Shown one piece after another: positions 56,412-64,000 of a DNA stretch of 64,000 nt. This DNA is from Anaeramoeba ignava (lineage: Eukaryota; Metamonada; Anaeramoebidae). The DNA lies in assembly GCA_028826165.1 (NCBI GenBank), contig JAPDFW010000063.1, forward strand, positions 744,001 to 808,000, in the 5' to 3' direction. The notes below the pieces were generated by a model. It worked only from the letters and a program-made list of their open reading frames with translations, had not been told where the DNA came from and made no database searches. Each line of letters starts with the position of its first letter. The stretch's first letter is position 1. The translations under genes and the position numbers were made by a program.

Positions 56412-58616
56412 ATGAAATTTTTCTATTTAATTTTAATACAATTTTTAATTTTGAAAGTATTTGGTTCAGTTGACACAATTCATTCAATTAGTCGATATGA
56501 TCTTCATGGAGAAATAAACAATAAATTTTGTACCGAACAAGATGGAGAATGTAATTGGGATAAATATGAAGAATCTATGGTTCTTTTAGGACTTTGGGGG
56601 ATTATACCAGCTTTTATTGTTTTAATTTTATTTCTTATTTTATGTTGTTGTTTTTCAGTTAAAAAATCAAAAGAACTTTGTGCTGGAAAAAAAGAATATA
56701 CTTATAAAGATCGAAGAATTTTTCTTTTGATTACTTTTATTTTATCTTTTATTTCTTCTGTTGTTTGGATTACTGGTATTGTTTCTAATAATAAAGTTGC
56801 AAATGGTTATAATCAAGTTAAGGATGTTATTGTTGATACTTCTGATGAAATTGTTGCTATTTCTGAAGATATTTGTTCTTCTCTTCAGTTTTATCAAAGT
56901 ATTAATGTTGTTGATGCTAATACTCAAGCTGCTCTTAATGAAGCTTATAATATTGCGTAATTTTATAAATGAATTTTAATTTTAATTTATAAATGAATTT
57001 TAATTATAATTTTATAAATGAATTTTAATTTTAATTATAATTTATAAATGAATTTTAATTTATAAATGAATTTTAAATTTAATTTTATAAATGAATTTTA
57101 ATTTATAAATGAATTTTAATTTATAAATGAATTTATAAATGAATTTTAATTTATAATTTATAAATGAATTTTAATTATAATTTTAATTTTAATTTTAATT
57201 TTAATTTATAAATGAATTTGAAATGAATTTTAATTATAATTTATAAATGAATTTTAATTATAATTTATAAATGAATTTGAAATGAATTTTAATTTATAAA
57301 CAAATTTTAATTTATAAATGAATTTGAAATGAATTTTAATTTATAAATTAATTTATAAATGAATTTTAATTTTAATTATAATTTATAAATTAATTTGAAA
57401 TGAATTTGAAATGAATTTGAAATGAATTTGAAATGAATTTGAAATGAATTTGAAATGAATTTTAATTTTAAAAATTAGAAATCAAACTCATACAATGATA
57501 GATAAAATAAAAGGAATAAACCAAAAAAGACACATTGGAACAATAACTTTTTGGACTGTTCAAATATCATTTTTCATATTTGCATTACTTTTGGTTTCAT
57601 GCAAAAAAGGTTCAGGAGGAAGATTTATGGGATTTTTAATGCTTTTTTCTTGCATTTTTTTATTTTTATTATATGGAATATCATATGTAGTTACAGTTTG
57701 TGTAAGTGATGCATGCTACGAACTAGAAACAAACAAAGATAACAGGACTTCATTCAATTTTATTTTGGATTGTTCGTCTCTGGGAGCATTTGACAACTTC
57801 GAAACAGGATGTTTACAAGTTCAAAATTATTGTATTGAAGAAATTTGCAATTCAACAAAACTACTTTGTCAACAAAAAGAAAATTTGACTCAAAATCACA
57901 CTCATTGCGAATATGATCCCTCAACTTGTTGTTTGGATAATTTCACCATTTGGGAAAATGAGACTGTCCCGAATTTCGGTTACGGTTGTTATAATTTATC
58001 TGATCCTTATCAACCTCAAAAATGTGGAGAAATCAATCAATCACAGTGTGAATTTGGTCTTAATTGGACCAGTTCTGATTGTATATCTCTCATCTCCATT
58101 TCAGACTGTGCTTCTGTTTGTACTGATCAGGATCTGAAGGATGATTCGCTTAATTTTACAAACGCAGTCCAAAATTTCTCACAGTTTCTTAACTTTGAAC
58201 AAAGTACTTTTGCTTTAATGAATTGCTCAATTATTAACGATGCTTTAAGTTCTATTTCAAATACAATTTGCACTGATGTTTTTGATGGTTTTGTTGGTCT
58301 TTTTAGTTCATTACTTCCTTTTATAATTAGTTTTTTTATTGGAAGTCTTTTATTGATATTTTGCAAAAGTAGATTTTTGGAAAAGAATCCAAATGAATTA
58401 TCTTTTAAAGGTGATGAATCTGTTGCAAAAGATAAAATTATGAAAGAACTTAATCAAGATAATAATTTGAAAGATTTTGATAATGATCGTAAATTGATTG
58501 TTAATTTACAAAATGGTGTTGATGATATTCAAGATACATTAGATTTTTTTGAAGATAATCAAGAAAATCCACTTATTAATAAAAGAGGAAAAAATAAAGA
58601 GAAAAAGAGGAAATAA
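56412..58616 (+). CDS. Five-span membrane protein, prominin/Tweety-like topology, 2 exons, 560 aa
   Basis: Exons 56412-56956 and 57479-58616 join in phase (GC|A) to 560 residues. Layout: signal peptide (about 1-19); short extracellular segment with Cys residues; membrane helix 1 (about 58-80) ending in CCC; helix 2 (about 100-124); a loop of about 75 residues; helices 3 (about 202-222) and 4 (about 230-253); a large Cys-rich, multiply N-glycosylatable ectodomain (about 255-455, many Asn-x-Ser/Thr sites and paired Cys); helix 5 (about 460-482); and a charged cytoplasmic tail. This order matches prominins and Tweety proteins. The sequence identity is too low to choose by eye, so a novel five-span family remains possible. 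Likely at the plasma membrane or protrusions (inference). Confidence 0.75.
56957..57478. repeat. Intronic TTTATAAATGAATTTTAA array
   Basis: The intron of the five-span protein gene is a 16-18 bp degenerate repeat, TTTATAAATGAATTTTAA, ending in GAAATGAATTT units (about 57400-57460). Confidence 0.9.
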
Positions 58617-58801
58617 AAGAAAAGATTTTGAAATTAAATTTGAAATTAAATTTGAAATTAAATTTGAATTTAAATTTGAAACTTATTCAATATTTTTTGA
58701 ATATTTTTTTTTAAATATTTTTTGAAATTTTTCATTGATTTGAGATTAAAATTTGCATAAAAAAATTTCTTTCTTTTTTCTTTTTTTCTTTTTTGTTTTT
58801 T

Positions 58802-61140
58802 TTATGGATCTGTAATTTCCCAATCATCAGGATTTGTTAATATTTGAGTAAAATAATAAAGTGGAGAGATTATTAAAGGAGCAACCAAAACTACAATCAA
58901 ATATAAATTATTATCTAAACCAGTTTGTTGAGTAATTGCATATAAAGATAAAGCTAGTAAAGCATATCTTAAAAAATAAGATCCAACAATTTGTTTTTTC
59001 TTTGTAAAAGTATATAAATAGAAGATAACATCAACAGAAACTGAATAAATTAATAAAATCCATGAGAAAGAATAATCTATTTTATAAAAGAATTTTAATT
59101 TTATAAAAGAATTTTGATTTTAAATTTTTGATTTTTAAAATACATATTAATCCACTTAATAATAAAAAACCAAGTAAAAAAAATGGAATTGGATGTATTG
59201 AACGTAAAAATATTGTTGTAAAAAATGCTTTTTCAATATATCTCCAAATTATCACTCTACAAATCATAAAAAAAATAAACCAATATCCAAAAAAAGCAAG
59301 AACCATTGACCATCTAAAAAATTTAATTTTGATTTTGATATTAATTTTAATTTTAATTTGAATTTTAATTTTAATTTTGATTTTAATTTTAATTTTAATT
59401 TTAATTTTAATTTTAATTTTGATTTAATTTTGAATTTTAATTTTAATTTTAATTTTAATTTTAATTTTAATTTTAATTTTAATTTTAATTTTGAATTTTA
59501 ATTTTGATTTTAATTTAAATTTTAATTTTGATTTAATTTTAATTTTGATTTTGATTTAAATTTTAATTTTAAATTTAATTTTAAATTTTAATTTTAATTT
59601 TTAATTTTAATTTTGATTTTGATTTTAATTTTAATTTTGATTTTGAATTTAAATTTTGATTTTGAATTTAAATTTGAATTTGAATTTTAATTTCAATTTT
59701 AATTTTAAATTGAATTTTAATTTTAATTTTAATTTTAATTTTAATTTTAATTTGAATTTGAATTTTAATTTCAATTTCAATTTTGAATTTTAATTTGAAT
59801 TTTAATTTTAATTTGGATTTGGATTTGGATTTGGATTTGGATTTCAAATTTACAAAGGAAAAACAGCTTCACTCATACAATGATTATCATTAGAATTATG
59901 AAATCCAGTATACCAATCAGCCAAAGCAGTAGAATTACAAGTTGTTACTTTTACATTACCATAAGGAGGAAAAGTAATTGTTGTGACAAAAAAAGCAATA
60001 ACTGTTTCAACAACTGAAAAAACAATGTGTGATAATCTAATCAAAATTAAATAATTTTTATTCAATTATTGCTTTTTGCTTATGATTCTTCTTTTTTTAT
60101 TACCTTTCTCTCTTGACGTTTGTTGAGAAAATGGTAATAATTATTAAATAACTTGTTATTAATACTGGAAAAAATACAAAATAACTCCATTGATATCCTG
60201 TTAAATTTTTCTTGCATGGAAGGCAAACATATCCATCAGTTCTATATCCTTTTTGACAACTCTTTTTAATTTTAATTTTAATTTGAATTTTAATTTTAAT
60301 TTTAATTTTAATTTTAATTTTAATTTTAATTTTAATTTTAATTTTAATTTTAATTTTAATTTTAATTTTAATTTTAATTTTAATTTTAATTTTAATTTTA
60401 ATTTTGATTTTTAATTTTGATTTTAATTTTAATTTTGAATTTTAATTTTAATATTAATATTAATTTTAATTTTAATTTAAATTTTAATTAATTTTAATTT
60501 TTAATTTTAATTTTGATTTTGATTTTAATTTTAATTTTAATTTTGAATTTTAATTTTAATTTTAATTTTAATTTTAATTTTAATTTTAATTTTAATTTTA
60601 ATTTTAATTTTAATTTTAATTTTAATTTTGATTTTGATTTTAATTTTAATTTTAATTTTAATTTTATAAATAATTTTTAATTTTAATTTTAATTTTAATT
60701 TTAATTTTAATTTTAATTTTAATTTTAATTTTAATTTTAATTTTAATTTTAATTTTAATTTTAATTTTAATTTTAATTTTAATTTTAATTTAAATTTTAA
60801 TTTGAATTTTAATTTTAATTTTAATTTTGAATTTTAATATTAATTTTAATTTTGATTTTAATTTTAATTTTATAAATGAATTTTAATTTTAATTATAATT
60901 TTAATTTTGAATTTAATTTTAATTTTAATTTTAATTTTTTAAATGAAAGCTTACTGAACACGATAATGAGGTTACTTCTCCATTTTTATATTTTCTTCCA
61001 CAATATGTTCCTCCGCATTTTGTATAATTTGTTTGAAAATCAATTTTACATTGATCTGTATCATAACAAATTGAAATAGATTTAACGGAAATTATAAAGA
61101 GAATAAATATAAAAAAATAAAATGAAAATAAATTTCTCAT
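58802..61140 (-). CDS. JAMP/JKAMP-like ER membrane protein, 5 exons, 323 aa
   Basis: Minus-strand exons 60955-61140, 60104-60261, 59854-60036, 59144-59313 and 58802-59076 join in phase (972 bp) to 323 residues; human JKAMP is about the same size. It starts with a signal peptide, then a Cys-rich ectodomain (GTYCGRKYKNGEVTSLSCS, CQKGYRTDGYVCLPC), then several membrane helices. The family hallmarks DWYTGFHN and HCMSEAVFPL correspond to DWYTMLYNP and HEAVYPL in JKAMP. The C-terminus is YFTQILTNPDDWEITDP. Animal JAMP sits in the ER membrane and recruits proteasomes and p97 for ER-associated degradation; that role is assumed by homology. No part exceeds 62 codons without an intron, so it is easily missed by ORF search. 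The Rab gene lies 130 bp upstream on the same strand. Confidence 0.88.
59314..59853. repeat. JAMP intron 3: (TTTTAA)n / (TTTTGA)n array
   Basis: 540-bp intron of TTTTAA, TTTTGA and TTTGAA hexamers. Its 5' end as transcribed (59820-59850) has changed to TTTGGA hexamers (GGATTT run). Confidence 0.9.
60262..60954. repeat. JAMP intron 1: (TTTTAA)n array
   Basis: 693-bp intron, almost pure TTTTAA hexamers between 60266 and 60870. Confidence 0.92.
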
Positions 61141-61270
61141 TAAATTAAAACAAAAATGAAAAAAATGAAAAAATGAAAAATGAAAAATGAAAAAATGAAA
61201 AAAATTGTTTTTTTTTTTGGAAATTGATTTTATTTAAAAATTTAATTTTGTTTTGTTTTGTTTTCTTTCT

Positions 61271-63196
61271 TTAACAACATCCCGATTTATCAATTTCATC
61301 ATTTGAAAGAACTGCTTGTTTCTTTTTCTTATTTTTTCCACCAGATAAACTAAATTAAAATTTAAATGAAAAATTTTTTTTAGATTTAAAAAAAAAAAAG
61401 GAAAAAAAAATTTGTTTTAAAAATTTTACTTTTTGAAAGTTATTTCTGCTAAATTTTCAAAAGATTTTTCAACACCTTCTCCTGATTTTGCAGAAACTTC
61501 AAAGAAAGAACAATTATAAGATTTTGCTAATTCCTAAAAAAAAAAAGTCAAAAAAAAAGTGGATCAAAAAAATAAAAATTAAGGAAAATAAAAAATATAA
61601 AAATAAAAAATACTTGTCCTTGTTGTTGTGAAATAACTCTAGATTGTTGAAGATCTATTTTGTTTGCTACTAAAATTTTGGCAACATTTGGTGGTGCATG
61701 TTTTTTAATTTCTTTAAACCAAGTTGATATTTGTTTAAATGATTCTTCGTTTGTAATATCATAAACAACCATAATTCCATCAGCTTTTCTGTAATAAGTG
61801 CCTGTAATTGTTCTAAATCTTTCTTGACCTTAAAATTTATATTTTTAATTTTGAATTTTAATTTTGAATTTTAATTTTAATTTTAATTTTTAATTTTGAT
61901 TTTGATTTTGATTTTAATTTTGATTTTAATTTTAATTTTAATTTTAATTTTAAATTTAATTTTAATTTTAATTTTAATTTTGATTTTAATTTTAATTTTA
62001 ATTTTAATTTTAATTTGAATTTTGATTTTGATTTTGATTTTGATTTTAATTTTAATTTTGATTTTGATTTTGATTTTGATTTTAATTTTAATTTTAATTT
62101 TGATTTTGATTTTAATATTTAATTTTAATATTTATATTTATATTTTAATTTTATTTTTAATTTGAATTTTAATTTGAATTTTAATTTTGATTTTGATTTT
62201 GATGTTGATTTTGAATTTTGATTTTGATTTTGATTTTAATTTTAATTTTGATTTTGATTTTGATTTTGATTTTGATTTTGATTTTGATTTTGATTTTAAT
62301 TTTAATTTTAATTTTAATTTTAATTTTGATTTTAATTTTAATATTATAAATAATTTTAATTTTAATTTTGTTTTGATTTTAATTTTGATTTTAATTTTAA
62401 TTTTAATTTTGATTTTAATTTTAATTTTAATTTTGATTTTAATTTTGATTTTGATTTTAATTTTAATTTTAATTTTAATTTTGATTTTAATTTTAATTTT
62501 AATTTTAATTTTAATTTTAATTTTAATTTTAATTTTGATTTTAATTTTAATTTTAATTTTGATTTTGATTTTTGATTTTGATTTTGATTTTTATTTTAAT
62601 TTTTATTTTAATTTTAAATTTAATTTTGATAAATGAATTTTGATTTTAATTTTGATTTTGATTTTGATTTTAAATTTTAATTTGAATTTTAATTTTGATT
62701 TTAATTTTAATTTTGATTTTAATTTGAATTTTGGATTTGAATCAAAGGAAATGAAATAAAATAGGTTTTACCAGCAGTATCCCACTAAATAAAAGAGAAA
62801 AAAGAAAATAGAGAAAATGAATAAAATTTTTTTTTGATTTTTAGTTTTGATCTTTAATTAAAAAAATGAATAAATTTTTGGGGTATTTATTAAAAAATTT
62901 TAATTAGAAGAATAAGTAAAAAAAAAAACAAAAAATATTGAAATAGCAAAATAAATATGAAAGTAAGAAAAAAAAAATAATAAAAAAATAATAAAAAAGA
63001 AAAGGGTTACAATTTGAAGCTTTATTGGTTTTCCTGTAACTTCAAGTGTTTTAAAACGAAAATCAACGCCTATTGTTGTTGATAAATCATCATTAAATTC
63101 TCCATCACAATAACGAAGAAGAATTGAACTTTTTCCAACCATTGAATTACCAATAACTAATAATTTAAGAGTTTTATACACTACTTTTTTAGACAT
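61271..63196 (-). CDS. Rab-family small GTPase, 5 exons including a 13-nt microexon, 198 aa
   Basis: Exons 63011-63196, 62772-62784, 61614-61828, 61430-61533 and 61271-61349 join in phase (597 bp) to 198 residues. The P-loop is GNSMVGKSS (Lys22), the effector region TTIGVDFRFKT, WDTAGQERFRT (Gln68), then NKIDL and EVSAKSGEGVE. The C-terminus ends KSGCC, a digeranylgeranyl site. WDTAG is encoded by the 13-nt exon 2; without it the frame and G3 motif are lost, so the exon is firm. A short upstream ATG at 63214 would add MKRDTI, but MSKK at 63196 is the usual Rab start. Sequence style is nearest the Rab1/8/35 group. Role: vesicle targeting between membranes; compartment not assignable. Confidence 0.93.
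61829..62771. repeat. Rab intron 2: (TTTTAA)n / (TTTTGA)n array
   Basis: 943-bp intron of TTTTAA and TTTTGA hexamers, with an insertion of TTTAATATTTATATTT near 62110-62150. It separates the 13-nt exon from exon 3. Confidence 0.93.
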
Positions 63197-63359
63197 TATT
63201 GTATCTCTTTTCAATAAATGTTTTTTTTTATTTTGAAATCAAAAAAAAAAGAAGAAGGAATTGAAAAGAAAAAAATGATAAAAAAAAAATGATAAAAAAA
63301 ACTTTTTTTTTTGCTTTTAATTTTTGGAATTAAAATTGGATTTTATTTTAATTTGTTAA

Positions 63360-64000
63360 AAAATAAATTTTCTTGTATTGATAAACTTGTTATAAATTGT
63401 TTAAATTGATAAATTTGTTATAAATTGTTAAATTTGTTATAAATTGTTAAATTTGTTATAAATTGATAAATTTCTTGTAAATTGATAAATTTGTTATAAA
63501 TTGATAAATTTGTTATAAATTTGTTATAAATTGTTTAATTTATTAAATTTGTTATAAATTGATAAATTCTTATAAATTGTTAAATTTGTTATAAATTGTT
63601 AAATTTGTTATAAATTGTTAAATTTGTTATAAATTGATAAATTTCTTGTAAATTGATAAATTTCTTGTAAATTGATAAATTTGTTATAAATTGTTTAATT
63701 GATAAATTTGTTATAAATTGTTTAATTTATTAAATTTGTTATAAATTGATAAACTTCTTATAAATTGATAAATTTGTTTTAAAATTGATTAAATTGATAA
63801 ATTTGTGATAAATTGATAAATTTTCTTAAAAAATAAAATTGTTTAAATTGATAAATTTCTTATAAATTGATAAATTTGTTATAAATTGTTAAATTTGTTA
63901 TAAATTTGTTAAATTTGTTATAAATTGATAAAATTTCTTGTAAATTGATAAATTTGTTATAAATTGATTAAATTGATTAAATTGATAAATTTGTTATAAA
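63360..64000. repeat. (TTGATAAATTTGTTATAAA)n minisatellite upstream of the Rab gene
   Basis: About 640 bp of 13-19 bp units, TTGATAAATTTGTTATAAA, with TTGTTAAATTTGTTATAAA and TTGATAAATTTCTTGTAAA variants, running to the window edge. Between it and the Rab start (63197-63360) lie AAAAATGATAAAA words and poly-A/T, the likely promoter side. No gene seen. Confidence 0.93.

Noticed and set aside
62187-62636. 149-codon plus-strand frame of Asp-Phe/Leu-Ile repeats
   Set aside because: Lies in the 943-bp repeat intron of the minus-strand Rab gene.

Overview
The window is nuclear DNA from a very AT-rich, intron-bearing unicellular eukaryote. Standard GT-AG introns, all three stop codons in use (TAA, TGA, TAG), large divergent RCC1-BTB and ankyrin proteins, BEACH, dynamin and heterotrimeric G-protein genes, and intergenic and intronic DNA made almost wholly of simple A/T-rich repeats point to a free-living amoeboid protist. 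My best guess is an Anaeramoeba-like metamonad; this rests on protein style only and was not tested by any search.

Layout. 1-5.6 kb: the 3' end of an RCC1-BTB gene, two divergent actin-like genes on the minus strand, and a decayed recent copy of the first actin upstream of the second. 5.6-9.1 kb: a long ankyrin protein (-). 9.4-12.7 kb: a seven-exon G-protein alpha subunit (-), reconstructed to exactly 353 residues. 13.3-19.1 kb: phosphoglycerate mutase (+, three exons) and the proteasome ATPase Rpt5 (+, six exons). 19.4-26.3 kb: a lysine/glutamate-rich protein (-) divergent from the first of two tandem PLP aminotransferase genes (+). 26.7-29.7 kb: importin alpha (+, seven exons). 30-35.2 kb: a PH-domain dynamin (+, nine exons). 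35.9-38.5 kb: an MFS transporter split by a one-base frameshift, then a tail-anchored C2 protein. 38.6-49.2 kb: a giant BEACH-WD40 gene of about 3,096 residues with two apparent frameshifts. 51.3-55.5 kb: a P-loop nucleotide-kinase-like gene (-) and an RCC1-BTB gene (+) sharing an 84-bp bidirectional promoter. 55.6-58.6 kb: a COMM-domain protein and a five-span membrane protein. 58.8-63.2 kb: a JAMP/JKAMP homologue and a Rab GTPase (both -), the latter with a 13-nt microexon.

The genes are ordinary eukaryotic singletons with no operon logic. Several themes recur: membrane traffic (Rab, dynamin, BEACH, COMMD, C2), signalling (G alpha, RCC1-BTB, ankyrin) and protein turnover/ER quality control (Rpt5, JAMP). 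The strongest unusual signals are (1) introns and spacers each filled by their own private short repeat, with related repeats also translated inside proteins; (2) a strand-oriented CATTTTT tract just upstream of most start codons; (3) actin-like proteins that have lost catalytic residues, plus a copy decaying by in-repeat deletions; (4) frame breaks in two otherwise intact genes. No tRNA, rRNA, CRISPR or transposon was recognised. Exon joins were made by hand from GT/AG sites, reading phase and family conservation.
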